Below are positions 1 to 6,960 of a DNA stretch of 9,425 bases, piece after piece; the first letter of the stretch is position 1; each line of letters opens with the position of its first letter. The position numbers and the translations under genes were made by a program. This stretch comes from Clostridia bacterium (GTDB lineage: Bacteria; Bacillota; Clostridia; Oscillospirales; CAG-272). Under the pieces are notes generated by a model. The model ran no database searches. It was given only the letters and a program-made list of their open reading frames with translations, and was not told where the DNA came from. The stretch lies in NCBI GenBank assembly GCA_017452335.1, contig JAFTMP010000109.1, positions 1-9,425 on the forward strand, read 5' to 3'.

Positions 1-3
1 CGT

Positions 4-140
4 TCGATATGTGCTGACGCACTCGATATGTTTGCTTTTCAAACGAGGGATTTATCTCATATCGAGTTGGCGCAAAGCGCCGATATATCGAGCTTGAGCG
101 TAGCGAAAGCATATCGAGTCAACAGAGTTGACATATCGAC
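4..140. repeat. Array of ATATCGA boxes separated by mini-hairpins
   Basis: Six copies of one short box are visible: TCGATATG at 4-11, CTCGATATG at 22-30, CATATCGAG at 58-66, ATATCGAG at 85-92, CATATCGAG at 110-118 and CATATCGAC at 132-140. The first two are inverted relative to the last four, so the whole is a large imperfect inverted repeat centred near 45-57. Most gaps between boxes hold their own small inverted repeat, each with a different sequence: GTGC/GCAC (11-22), GTTTG/CAAAC (30-44), GGCGC-AAA-GCGCC (69-81), GCTT/AAGC (92-110) and TCAAC-AGA-GTTGA (119-131). No coding frame is supported here. It resembles a dispersed intergenic repeat. I cannot name its family or say whether it acts as DNA or as RNA. 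The left edge may be cut by the window. Confidence 0.75.
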
Positions 141-213
141 AAAAGAAAAAATAAGAACAAGAATAGAAGGATTCTTCCTTTAATTATTTGCTCTTTTCTG
201 TTTGTTGGTGGGT

Positions 214-251
214 TTGGGATACTGCCCAACTGCATTTGTACTCACAAATGC
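214..251 (+). promoter_or_regulatory. Tandem hairpins in the leader of the lipoprotein gene
   Basis: Two adjacent inverted repeats lie just upstream of the ribosome binding site. The first is TTGGG / CCCAA (214-218 with 225-229, loop 6). The second is a perfect 8-bp stem GCATTTGT / ACAAATGC (232-239 with 244-251, loop ACTC). The second ends about six bases before the AAAGGAAAG ribosome binding site. Neither is followed by a T-run, so these are not simple terminators. They could be an operator palindrome or an mRNA structure affecting translation. I found no convincing -35/-10 pair nearby, so the transcription start is unknown. Confidence 0.4.
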
Positions 252-272
252 GATGCAAGAAAGGAAAGTAAT

Positions 273-992
273 ATGAAAAGATTTACAGCAACAGCACTTA
301 TTTTACTGATTTGTCTTTCTTTTGTTTCCTGCGCGGCAACGAGCACCACGGGAACGCAGGACGACGCGCAGGGCGGAGCACCTTCCGCTTCTACTGAAAA
401 CGGTGGGAAGGAGAGCGCCGACGCTCCTTCGCAGGGCAACGAGGAGAGCATTTTTCAACAAACAAAGATCGACTTCGCCGCCATTATGAGCGGAAACGGT
501 GCCACCAACGTGGTATACGCTCTGCAGGATGAGGCGTTCAAACAGAACTTTATCGCTGAAGCACAGCAGGAAGGGTTGCAGGTGACCTTTGGCATAGACG
601 GCACGACCACCATCAAAAACGCACAGGGCGAGGAAATGGTGCAGGCGGTAGACGGCACCTGGAGCAAGGGCGGCAATACAGACAGCTATTGGGATGAAAA
701 TGAGTTCACCACTATACTGCCCAAACCCTGCTTTGAGTTGATCTCAAGCGGTACGATTGATAACGAATTGATTGACGGCACCAAGGTGGTCGGCATTTCT
801 ATTACGGGAAATGCCACCAAAGCACAGGTTCTGCAGTATGTACAGCAGGTGAAGAGCGCCGGCTTTACGCAGGACATTGTTGAAAAGGATGATGTGCAAT
901 ACGAGTATTATGCTGTGAACGATGGGGGATATACTGTACATATTACGCATTATGCTATCCAAGCCGGCGTGAGCATTTACAGAAACAAATGA
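273..992 (+). CDS. Predicted lipoprotein of unknown function
   Basis: The gene encodes 239 residues with a typical lipoprotein export signal: a basic start (MKR), a hydrophobic stretch at about residues 6-18 and a lipobox-like FVSC ending at Cys20, the expected lipidation site. The -3 Phe is less usual than Leu. Residues 21-62 are rich in Ser, Thr, Gly, Glu and Gln and look like a flexible wall-spanning linker. The rest (about 65-239) looks globular, with a repeated-strand pattern in the middle and a DENEFTTILPKP segment at 141-152, followed by a conserved-looking VLQYVQQVKSAGF stretch near 187-198. Such LPKP plus 'k.aGF' layouts occur in uncharacterised clostridial lipoproteins; that resemblance is from memory. 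The start is supported by AAAGGAAAG five bases upstream. The gene stands alone, with a leader of hairpins before it and a terminator after it. No enzymatic motif is visible, and I do not assign a function. Confidence 0.85.
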   Translation: MKRFTATALILLICLSFVSCAATSTTGTQDDAQGGAPSASTENGGKESADAPSQGNEESIFQQTKIDFAAIMSGNGATNVVYALQDEAFKQNFIAEAQQEGLQVTFGIDGTTTIKNAQGEEMVQAVDGTWSKGGNTDSYWDENEFTTILPKPCFELISSGTIDNELIDGTKVVGISITGNATKAQVLQYVQQVKSAGFTQDIVEKDDVQYEYYAVNDGGYTVHITHYAIQAGVSIYRNK

Positions 993-1009
993 TCTTTGCA
1001 AAAGCGCTT

Positions 1010-1054
1010 GCGCGCGTTCCTTTTTGTTATACGGAAGGGAACGTGCACTTTTTT
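1010..1054 (+). terminator. Rho-independent terminator of the lipoprotein gene
   Basis: GCGCGCGTTCC (1010-1020) pairs with GGAACGTGCAC (1038-1048), with one G-T wobble and one mismatch near the base. The loop is 17 bases, and six T residues follow directly (1049-1054). It lies 18 bases after the lipoprotein stop codon and separates that gene from the prmC promoter. Confidence 0.8.
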
Positions 1055-1096
1055 GTGATACTGTTTAATTTTTGTATCTTTTCTTTGAAAAAACTA

Positions 1097-1125
1097 TTGC
1101 ATTTTGGATGGTTTTGTGATACCAT
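1097..1125 (+). promoter_or_regulatory. Sigma-A-type promoter of prmC, extended -10
   Basis: The -35 box TTGCAT (1097-1102) and the -10 box TACCAT (1120-1125) are 17 bases apart. A TGA directly before the -10 box gives an extended -10 (TGnTACCAT). The surroundings are A/T-rich. Transcription would begin near 1131-1133, giving a leader of only about 20 bases before the chosen start codon. Confidence 0.55.
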
Positions 1126-1153
1126 ATTCAAGATAGTGAAGGGAGTGATGGTG

Positions 1154-1873
1154 ATGTTTTCAATGGAAGAACGATTGCTCCTGGAGTATTTTGGAAGTGA
1201 TCCCGAAAAGCTCTTAAATGCCCGCGCGCGTCTGGCGGCGCACGAGCCTCTTGCTTATATTTTGGGAGAGACAGTCTTTTTTGATGAGACCTACAAGGTT
1301 ACGCCCGCAGTGCTCATCCCCCGTCCCGATACCGAGCGGGTGGTGGAGAAGGTGCTTGCCCATTTGCCTGCAGGCGGGGAGCTGCTTGATCTTTGCACAG
1401 GGTCGGGCTGCATTGCCATATCAAGTCTTTGCCACAGCAAAAACACCCGCGCGCTTCTGGTGGATATCAGTGAAAACGCCCTGGAAATTGCAAAGGAAAA
1501 CGCGCAGAGCAACGGTGTTTTAAAGCGCTGCTCTTTTGAGCAAAGAGATTTAATGAAGGGTCTGCCCGAGGGGCGCTTTGATGTGATCGTTTCCAATCCC
1601 CCCTATGTGCAAAGCACCGTGGTGGACACACTGGAAAAGGAATGCTCCTTTGAGCCCCGTATTGCCTTTGACGGCGGGCTTGACGGCGGCGACTTTTACA
1701 GAAAGATCTTAGACGAAGCACGCGCCCACCTAAAGGAGGGCGGAAGGATCGTTTTTGAGATCGGATACGATCAGCGCTCACTCATGGAGGAGCTTTGCGG
1801 TGCACGGGGCTTTGGTCTTGAAATTTATAAGGATTACGGTAAAAATGACCGCGTTGCGGTGATCACGCCGTGA
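1154..1873 (+). CDS. prmC: Peptide chain release factor N5-glutamine methyltransferase (PrmC/HemK)
   Basis: PrmC transfers a methyl group from S-adenosylmethionine to the Gln of the GGQ motif in class I release factors in the cytoplasm, which speeds translation termination. With the start used here the protein has 239 residues. Family signatures are all present: EPLAYILGE (31-39), IPRPDTE (55-61), the SAM-binding glycine motif DLCTGSGCIA (79-88), the substrate-amide motif NPPY (148-151), GGLDGGDFY (174-182) and a terminal KDYGKNDRVAV. The start was set at ATG 1154 because AAGGGAG lies eight bases upstream. ATG 1148, GTG 1151 and ATG 1163 are alternatives. The frame stays open to 989, but that part crosses the terminator and promoter and is unlikely to be coding. 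The usual five-helix N-terminal domain is shortened: only about 30 residues precede EPLAYILGE. The gene is not beside prfA, unlike in many bacteria. Confidence 0.88.
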   Translation: MFSMEERLLLEYFGSDPEKLLNARARLAAHEPLAYILGETVFFDETYKVTPAVLIPRPDTERVVEKVLAHLPAGGELLDLCTGSGCIAISSLCHSKNTRALLVDISENALEIAKENAQSNGVLKRCSFEQRDLMKGLPEGRFDVIVSNPPYVQSTVVDTLEKECSFEPRIAFDGGLDGGDFYRKILDEARAHLKEGGRIVFEIGYDQRSLMEELCGARGFGLEIYKDYGKNDRVAVITP

Positions 1874-1922
1874 AATACCAATAAAAAGAATAATCATTGA
1901 GAAAAGAGGTAGATTGATTTAT

Positions 1923-2798
1923 ATGAGTAGTAACCCGATCGTCAACGGTTGGTATGCCGATCCCGAAGCGAGATATTACGAAGGCGCGTATTATATTTAC
2001 GTGACCCATTCGTTACCCTTTAAGGAACAGCTCAATTTGGACGTGGTGTATTCCACCGATCTTGAAAACTGGCAGGTGGGCAGAAATATTTTGGATATGT
2101 CTACCTTCCCTTATGTGACCCACGCGGTGTGGGCACCCACCATTATTGAAAAAAACAATAAATACTATCTGGTTTTTGCCTCCAATAACATTCAGAAGGA
2201 CGAGGAAGTGGGCGGTCTTGAGATCGCTGTTTCCGATTCTCCCATGGGTCCCTTTAAGGGATATCTGGGCAAGTCCTTGCTTGACCGCTTTGTGTTTGGC
2301 GCACAGCCTATCGATGCCCATCTCTTTAAGGATGGCGATGACATCTATCTGTATTTTGGCGGATGGGGTCACTGCGTGCTGGCAAAGATGAACGAGGAAA
2401 TGACCGGATTTGTGCCCCTTTCAAACGGGGAGCTGTTTATGGAGATCACCCCCAAGGGTTATGTGGAAGGTCCTTGCATGCTGAAGAGAGACGGAAAATA
2501 CCATTTCATGTTCAGCACGGGCAATTGGACAGACGAAAGCTACGGCGTTTGCACTTGTATTGCAGAAACGCCCGAAGGACCCTTTGGACCGGTATCCAAG
2601 ATCTTGTCGGCTCAGCCCCCTGTGGCAGACGGTCCCGGACATCACGGCTATCTGAAGGTGGAAGGAAGCGAGGATGATTGGTTGATCGTGTATCACAGAA
2701 GAACAGTGGGCGACCGTAACCCCCATCACCGCATGCTCTCCATTGACAAGATGACATTTAGTAAAGAGGGAACCATCGAACCTGTTAAAATGACCTGA
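1923..2798 (+). CDS. Glycoside hydrolase family 43 protein, cytoplasmic
   Basis: This is a 291-residue five-bladed beta-propeller glycosidase of the GH43 type, a family that cleaves arabinose- or xylose-containing oligosaccharides. The three expected acidic residues can be placed: the general base Asp13 in GWYADPEARY, the pKa-tuning Asp131 in QPIDAHLF, and the acid Glu182 in YVEGPCML. The typical VWAPTIIE (69-76) and a late GPGHHGY (237-243) are also present. There is no signal peptide, so it should act inside the cell on imported oligosaccharides. There is no accessory carbohydrate-binding domain, and the length fits a single catalytic domain. ATG 1923 was chosen with AAAGAGGT at 1903-1910; a TTG at 1914 is possible but too close to that site. 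It follows prmC by 49 bases with no clear promoter, so read-through from prmC is likely. No transporter or sugar regulator is near. Substrate specificity cannot be read from the sequence. Confidence 0.85.
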   Translation: MSSNPIVNGWYADPEARYYEGAYYIYVTHSLPFKEQLNLDVVYSTDLENWQVGRNILDMSTFPYVTHAVWAPTIIEKNNKYYLVFASNNIQKDEEVGGLEIAVSDSPMGPFKGYLGKSLLDRFVFGAQPIDAHLFKDGDDIYLYFGGWGHCVLAKMNEEMTGFVPLSNGELFMEITPKGYVEGPCMLKRDGKYHFMFSTGNWTDESYGVCTCIAETPEGPFGPVSKILSAQPPVADGPGHHGYLKVEGSEDDWLIVYHRRTVGDRNPHHRMLSIDKMTFSKEGTIEPVKMT

Positions 2799-2811
2799 TC
2801 GGTCAACCTGA

Positions 2812-2842
2812 AAGGGACTGCTTTGGCAGTCCCTTCATATTT
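2812..2842 (+). terminator. Terminator after the GH43 gene
   Basis: AAGGGACTGC (2812-2821) pairs perfectly with GCAGTCCCTT (2826-2835) around a TTTG loop. The following CATATTTTG is only a weak U-tract, so termination may be partial and some transcripts could continue into mgtE 37 bases downstream. Confidence 0.7.
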
Positions 2843-2872
2843 TGTAGTAAAAGAGAAAGAGAGGAAGAGAAA

Positions 2873-4240
2873 ATGAGAACGATCACAACAGAAGAATTGG
2901 ATGCGCTCATTGAACAAAAGCGTTATGCGGCAATCAAGCAGGCGCTTTCCCAAGAATATGCAGTGGATTTGGCACAGCTCTTGGAAGAACAACCCTATGA
3001 AAGAATAGTTCCTCTTTTTCGATTATTACCCAAGGGCTTAGCGGCGGATACCTTCCTTGAAATGGGCACTGACCTGCAGGAGCGCTTGATCTTAGGCTTT
3101 TCAGACAGCGAAATGCGGGCGCTGGTGGGCGAGATGTATGTAGACGATACGGTAGACTTGATCGAAGAGATGCCCGCAGGGGTGGTGAAAAAGATCATTG
3201 CCTCGGCAGACCCTGCCATGCGTAACGATATCAATGAGATCTTAAAATACCCCAAGGACAGCGCGGGCTCGGTGATGACCACTGAGTATATCGCTCTGCG
3301 CGCCGCCATGACCCTTTCGGAAGCCTTTGATAAGATCAGACGGGTGGGGACCGATAGTGAAACGATCTACACCTGCTACGTGACGGTGCCCGGCAGAAAG
3401 CTGGTGGGCGTGGTCACGGTAAAGGATCTGCTTCTTGCAAAGCAGGACGCTACCGTTGGGGAGCTGATGGAAACCAACCTGATCGTGGCGCATACCGATG
3501 AAAATAAAGAGGAGGTTTCCAACCGCATCCGCGAATACGGCTTGATGGCACTGCCTGTGGTGGATAAGGACGGACTGCTGGTGGGCATCGTCACGGTGGA
3601 CGACGCCTTTGACATCATCAGCGAGGAGAGCGAAGAGGACTTCTCCAAAATGGCGGCAACCGCGCCTACCGAAACCACCTATACCAAGACCTCTGTCTTT
3701 ACGCTTTTCAAAGCGCGCTTCCCATGGCTGTTGCTCTTGACTCTGTCTGCCACCTTCACGGGCGCGATCATTTCCTCCTTTGAAGAAAAGCTGGCGGCGT
3801 GTGCCGTGCTTATCGGCTTTATTCCCATGCTTATGAACAGCGGCGGTAACTCCGGTGCGCAGGCATCGGTTGCGGTGATCCGCGGTCTTTCTTTGGGCGA
3901 TTTAGTCCCCAAGGACGCCCTTCGCGTGCTCTTAAAGGAGATCGCGGTAGGCGGTATTTGCGGCGTGCTTTTGGCGCTTTGTAATGCGCTGAAAATGCTG
4001 TTGGTGGACCGTTTGCTCTTTGCCAATCCCGATGTGACCGTTTGGGTCATTTTGGTGGTCAGCTTGACGCTGGCGCTCACCGTGCTCATGGCAAAGGCGG
4101 TTGGTTGTCTTTTGCCCTTCCTTGCAAAGCTGGTGCGCCTTGACCCTGCTGTCATGGCGGCACCTGTTATCAGTACTCTGGTGGATGCCATGTCACTGCT
4201 CATCTATTTCGGCTTCGCGGTCAGCTTTTTGCATCTTTGA
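2873..4240 (+). CDS. mgtE: Magnesium transporter MgtE
   Basis: MgtE is a dimeric Mg2+ channel of the cytoplasmic membrane whose cytosolic domains sense Mg2+ and close the pore. The 455 residues show the full family layout: a helical N-domain (about 1-130), CBS domain 1 (about 131-197, with SAGSVMTTEYIAL), CBS domain 2 (about 199-256, with LPVVD and LLVGIVTVDDAFDII), an acidic plug-helix region (EESEEDF, 251-257) and about five membrane helices from residue 285 to the end. The pore signatures GGNSGAQ (324-330) and PVISTLVDAMSLLIYF (431-446) are present; Asp438 is the likely counterpart of the pore Mg2+ ligand known in the family. The start has GAGGAAG upstream. Only 37 bases separate it from the preceding hairpin, so there is no room for an M-box riboswitch. 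Control is probably at protein level through the CBS and N-domains. No clear promoter or terminator of its own was found. The length is normal and no residue looks lost. Confidence 0.95.
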   Translation: MRTITTEELDALIEQKRYAAIKQALSQEYAVDLAQLLEEQPYERIVPLFRLLPKGLAADTFLEMGTDLQERLILGFSDSEMRALVGEMYVDDTVDLIEEMPAGVVKKIIASADPAMRNDINEILKYPKDSAGSVMTTEYIALRAAMTLSEAFDKIRRVGTDSETIYTCYVTVPGRKLVGVVTVKDLLLAKQDATVGELMETNLIVAHTDENKEEVSNRIREYGLMALPVVDKDGLLVGIVTVDDAFDIISEESEEDFSKMAATAPTETTYTKTSVFTLFKARFPWLLLLTLSATFTGAIISSFEEKLAACAVLIGFIPMLMNSGGNSGAQASVAVIRGLSLGDLVPKDALRVLLKEIAVGGICGVLLALCNALKMLLVDRLLFANPDVTVWVILVVSLTLALTVLMAKAVGCLLPFLAKLVRLDPAVMAAPVISTLVDAMSLLIYFGFAVSFLHL

Positions 4241-4323
4241 AAAGAGAAGCCGCACAGTGCTTGAATGTGGTATTGCAGGAAATTTAAAAAACGAAAATTG
4301 AGCTAAAAACTGAAAAAGAGCAC

Positions 4324-4353
4324 TTGACAGAAGGATGCTTTTGAGGGTATAAT
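4324..4353 (+). promoter_or_regulatory. Consensus sigma-A promoter of the FAD-cmk-plsC-ispH-S1 operon
   Basis: Perfect TTGACA (4324-4329) and perfect TATAAT (4348-4353) are separated by 18 bases. A-tracts upstream (about 4280-4320) resemble an UP element. Transcription should begin near 4360, about 30 bases before the chosen ATG at 4391. Confidence 0.88.
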
Positions 4354-4390
4354 AAAGAGAATAATGCTCGTTGTGAGGGGAGGTGCGGCG

Positions 4391-5626
4391 ATGAAAGCAG
4401 TGATCGTCGGAGGCGGTGCCGCAGGGATGATGGCGGCGTGTAAATTGCTTGACGAGGGTCATGCCGTGCAGATCGTGGAACGAAACGACCGCATGGGCAG
4501 AAAGCTTGCCATCACGGGCAAGGGCAGATGCAATTTGACCAACAACTGCGATTTCAAGGCGTTTCTTGAAAATGTGCCCACCAACCCGAAGTTTTTATAT
4601 GGGGCGCTGGGAAATTTTCCACCCTCCGCCACCATGTCTTATTTTGAAAACGAGCTGGGGCTTGCCCTAAAAACCGAAAGAGGCAACAGAGTCTTTCCGG
4701 TGTCGGATAAAGCGGCAGACGTGATCAAGGCAATGACGGCGCGCTTAGCGCAGGGAGATTGCAGGATCGAACAGCGAAAGGTTGAAGAGATCCTTGTGAA
4801 AGACGGTCGTGCAGTGGGCGTACGAGCAGGAGGCAGAAGCTTTGAGGGCGATGCGGTACTGCTGGCGACCGGCGGTGCGTCCTATCCCTTAACCGGCTCT
4901 GATGGCAGCGGATACAAGCTGGCAAAGGCGCTGGGGCATGAGATCATCGCGCCCAAGCCCTCTCTTGTGCCGGTGGAGTGTTATGGACATGTATGCAAAG
5001 CCCTGCAGGGACTTTCGCTGAAAAACACGGCACTTTCCCTTTATAATACCGAAAGTGAAAAAAAGGTGTTTGAGGATTTCGGCGAGTTGTTGTTTACCCA
5101 TTTTGGTCTGTCGGGACCCATGATTTTATCTTCCTCTGCTCACATGAAGGAGATGAAGGCGGGAAAATACCGCATTGAGCTGGATCTAAAGCCCGCACTG
5201 AGCGAGGAGCAGCTGGACAAGCGCTTGCTTGCCGATTTTTCGCAAAATATCAATAAGGATTTTGCCAATGCACTGGGGGCGCTTCTGCCCTCCAAAATGA
5301 TCCCCGTGATCGTGTCGCTGTCGGGCATTGACCCTGCGCGCAAGGTGCATTCTATTAAAAAGGAAGAGCGTGCCGAGCTGGTGCGGCTCTTAAAGCATTT
5401 CAGACTCACCGTTAAGGGCTTTCGCCCCATTGCCGAGGCGATCGTTACCTCGGGAGGTGTGAACGTAAAAGAGGTAAATCCCAAGACCATGGAAAGTAAG
5501 CTCGTTAAGGGGCTGTATTTTGCAGGCGAGGTGCTGGATGTGGACGGCTACACCGGCGGTTTTAACTTGCAGATCGCCTTTGCCACCGCGGTGCTTGCGG
5601 CAAAAGCCATGGCAGAAATTGAGTAG
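4391..5626 (+). CDS. NAD(P)/FAD-dependent oxidoreductase, HI0933/BaiN family
   Basis: This is a 411-residue flavoprotein of the HI0933-like (YhiN/BaiN) family. Residues 1-30 form an FAD-binding Rossmann fold: VIVGGGAAGMMAA with the glycine motif at 7-12 and Glu30 (IVER) for the FAD ribose. The family hallmark GKGRCNLTN lies at 43-51. LLATGGASYPLTGSDG in the middle and VTSGGVNVKEV (352-362) plus GLYFAGEVLDVDGYTGG near the C-terminus complete the second FAD motif. Some relatives in Clostridium scindens act on bile-acid intermediates, but most have no known substrate and I infer none here. ATG 4391 was chosen because GGGGAGG stands just upstream. An in-frame ATG at 4364 would lie only a few bases after the predicted transcription start and lacks a binding site. 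It is the first gene of the operon with cmk, plsC, ispH and S1, a neighbourhood often kept in Clostridia. Confidence 0.9.
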   Translation: MKAVIVGGGAAGMMAACKLLDEGHAVQIVERNDRMGRKLAITGKGRCNLTNNCDFKAFLENVPTNPKFLYGALGNFPPSATMSYFENELGLALKTERGNRVFPVSDKAADVIKAMTARLAQGDCRIEQRKVEEILVKDGRAVGVRAGGRSFEGDAVLLATGGASYPLTGSDGSGYKLAKALGHEIIAPKPSLVPVECYGHVCKALQGLSLKNTALSLYNTESEKKVFEDFGELLFTHFGLSGPMILSSSAHMKEMKAGKYRIELDLKPALSEEQLDKRLLADFSQNINKDFANALGALLPSKMIPVIVSLSGIDPARKVHSIKKEERAELVRLLKHFRLTVKGFRPIAEAIVTSGGVNVKEVNPKTMESKLVKGLYFAGEVLDVDGYTGGFNLQIAFATAVLAAKAMAEIE

Positions 5627-5665
5627 ATCAATCATCAAGTAAGTCACGAAAGGAATGGAAAAAAC

Positions 5666-6331
5666 ATGAAGATTGCAATTGACGGACCTTCCGGGGCAGG
5701 GAAGAGCTTCCTTGCCAAAGCACTTGCCGCGCATTACGGTATCATTCATGTAGATACCGGCGCACTTTACAGAGCCATTGGGCTTTATGCACAAAGACAG
5801 GGCATTGCCCTTGAAGAGGTAGAGAAGATTTGCGGGTTGCTTGATGGGATCAATGTATCGCTGGCGTTTTCTTCGGAAGGACAGCGGGTGCTGTTAAACG
5901 GAGAGGATGTGAGCGATCTCATCCGCACCCCCGAGATCTCCATGTATGCTTCTGCTGTTTCAGCATTTCCCCCGGTGAGAAGCTTCCTTTTGGAGACTCA
6001 AAGATCCATTGCAAGAGAGCACTCTGTAATCATGGATGGCAGAGACATCGGTACGGTGATCCTGCCCGACGCACAGGTGAAGATCTTCTTGGTGGCGGAT
6101 AACCGCGCAAGAGCCGAGAGACGCTGTATTGAACTGAAGGAAAAGGGCATTGATACCTCTGTGGAAGAGGTGCTTGCCGATATGAATAAGCGGGACGAGA
6201 ATGACAGAACCCGCACCACTGCCCCTGCTGTTGCCGCAGAGGATGCGGTGCTGTTAGACAATTCCGGGCTTAACAGAGAAGAGACCCTGCAGGCGGCAAT
6301 TCAAATCATCGAAGGAATCATCAAGGAATGA
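5666..6331 (+). CDS. cmk: (d)CMP kinase
   Basis: Cytidylate kinase phosphorylates CMP and dCMP to the diphosphates with ATP in the cytoplasm, feeding RNA, DNA and CDP-lipid synthesis. The 221 residues match the normal family length. The P-loop GPSGAGKS is at 7-14, followed by DTGALYRAIGL (30-40), the nucleotide-binding MDGRDIGT (123-130), a lid region rich in Arg (RARAERR, 147-153), KRDENDRTRTTAPAV (175-189) and the closing LLDNSGL. All expected catalytic residues appear intact. The start has AAAGGA (5649-5654) eleven bases upstream. It follows the FAD oxidoreductase by 39 bases without a terminator. Its stop overlaps the plsC start in an ATGA, which suggests translational coupling. Placement beside plsC fits the need for CTP in phospholipid synthesis. 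Confidence 0.96.
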   Translation: MKIAIDGPSGAGKSFLAKALAAHYGIIHVDTGALYRAIGLYAQRQGIALEEVEKICGLLDGINVSLAFSSEGQRVLLNGEDVSDLIRTPEISMYASAVSAFPPVRSFLLETQRSIAREHSVIMDGRDIGTVILPDAQVKIFLVADNRARAERRCIELKEKGIDTSVEEVLADMNKRDENDRTRTTAPAVAAEDAVLLDNSGLNREETLQAAIQIIEGIIKE

Positions 6332-6960
6332 ACGTATATCAGTTTTTATATAAGACGCTCAGACGGGTGATCTCGGGACCCCTTTACAGAGTAAAGGTGA
6401 CGGGAACGGAGAATATCCCCAAGAACGGACCGGTGATCCTGTGCAGTAACCACACTGCCATGATGGACGTGCTGGTGCTGATCTCTTCCACTCCCAGACA
6501 GATCCGTTTTATGGCAAAAAAAGAGGCGTTCAGTATGCCCTTTCTTGGAAAGCTGATCGCAACCTGCGGTGCTTTTCCCGTGGATCGGGCAGGCATGGAC
6601 GTGGGTGCTATTAAAAAAGCCATTTCCATCCTTTCGGAAGGTGAGATCATGGGTATTTTTCCCCAGGGCACCAGATGCCCGCGGGTGCACCCCAAAGAGA
6701 CCTATGAGAAGCTGCACGGCGGCATTGCCATGATCGCGGTGCGCTCCAAGGCAACCATTCTTCCGGTGTGCATTGAGACCGAAGGGCATAAATTAAAGCT
6801 CTTCCATAAAACCAGGGTGCGCTTTGGTAAGCCCATTCCCTTTGAGGAATATACCAAGGATGGGGCAACCAAGGAACAATATGGAAAGATCACCGAGCAG
6901 GCGTTTGACCGTGTTTGCGCGCTGTATGAAGAGAGCCGCAAAGAAAATGGTGTAAAATGA
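6328..6960 (+). CDS. plsC: 1-acyl-sn-glycerol-3-phosphate acyltransferase (PlsC-type)
   Basis: PlsC makes phosphatidic acid by adding a second acyl chain to 1-acyl-glycerol-3-phosphate at the inner face of the membrane. The 210-residue protein carries the acyltransferase motifs: the catalytic HX4D as NHTAMMD (His42, Asp47), FMAKKE (61-66), GAFPVDR (81-87), the phosphate-binding FPQGTR (111-116, where many relatives have FPEGTR) and ILPVCIE (144-150). There is no clear transmembrane helix. The amphipathic N-terminus (FLYKTLRRVISGPLYRV) is probably the membrane contact, as in short PlsC proteins. Both ends overlap neighbours by four bases (ATGA), so translation is likely coupled to cmk and ispH. 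The family includes acyltransferases of different specificity, so the exact acceptor is inferred. Confidence 0.92.
   Translation: MNVYQFLYKTLRRVISGPLYRVKVTGTENIPKNGPVILCSNHTAMMDVLVLISSTPRQIRFMAKKEAFSMPFLGKLIATCGAFPVDRAGMDVGAIKKAISILSEGEIMGIFPQGTRCPRVHPKETYEKLHGGIAMIAVRSKATILPVCIETEGHKLKLFHKTRVRFGKPIPFEEYTKDGATKEQYGKITEQAFDRVCALYEESRKENGVK

Noticed and set aside
128..157. TTGACA at 128-133 as a promoter for the lipoprotein gene
   Set aside because: The matching -10 position (TAAGAA at 18 bases) is poor, and the TTGACA arises from the last mini-hairpin and box of the repeat array.
167..186. AAGGA-TTCT-TCCTT hairpin as a terminator for a gene left of the window
   Set aside because: The stem has only five weak pairs, and the following TTAATTATTT is not a clean T-run.
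989..1153. Upstream extension of the prmC frame to ATG 989
   Set aside because: It overlaps the lipoprotein stop, the terminator hairpin and the prmC promoter; the residues are not like a PrmC N-terminus and no ribosome binding site is seen.
1818..1845. TTGAAA-16-TAAAAA inside the prmC end as a GH43 promoter
   Set aside because: The -10 is weak and the spacing short; it lies fully in coding sequence.
2823..2850. Possible mgtE promoter TTGGCA-16-TAGTAA
   Set aside because: The -35 lies inside the terminator stem and the -10 is a weak match; read-through or another promoter is as likely.
2836..2872. M-box magnesium riboswitch upstream of mgtE
   Set aside because: Only 37 bases lie between the GH43 terminator and the start codon, far too few for this riboswitch.
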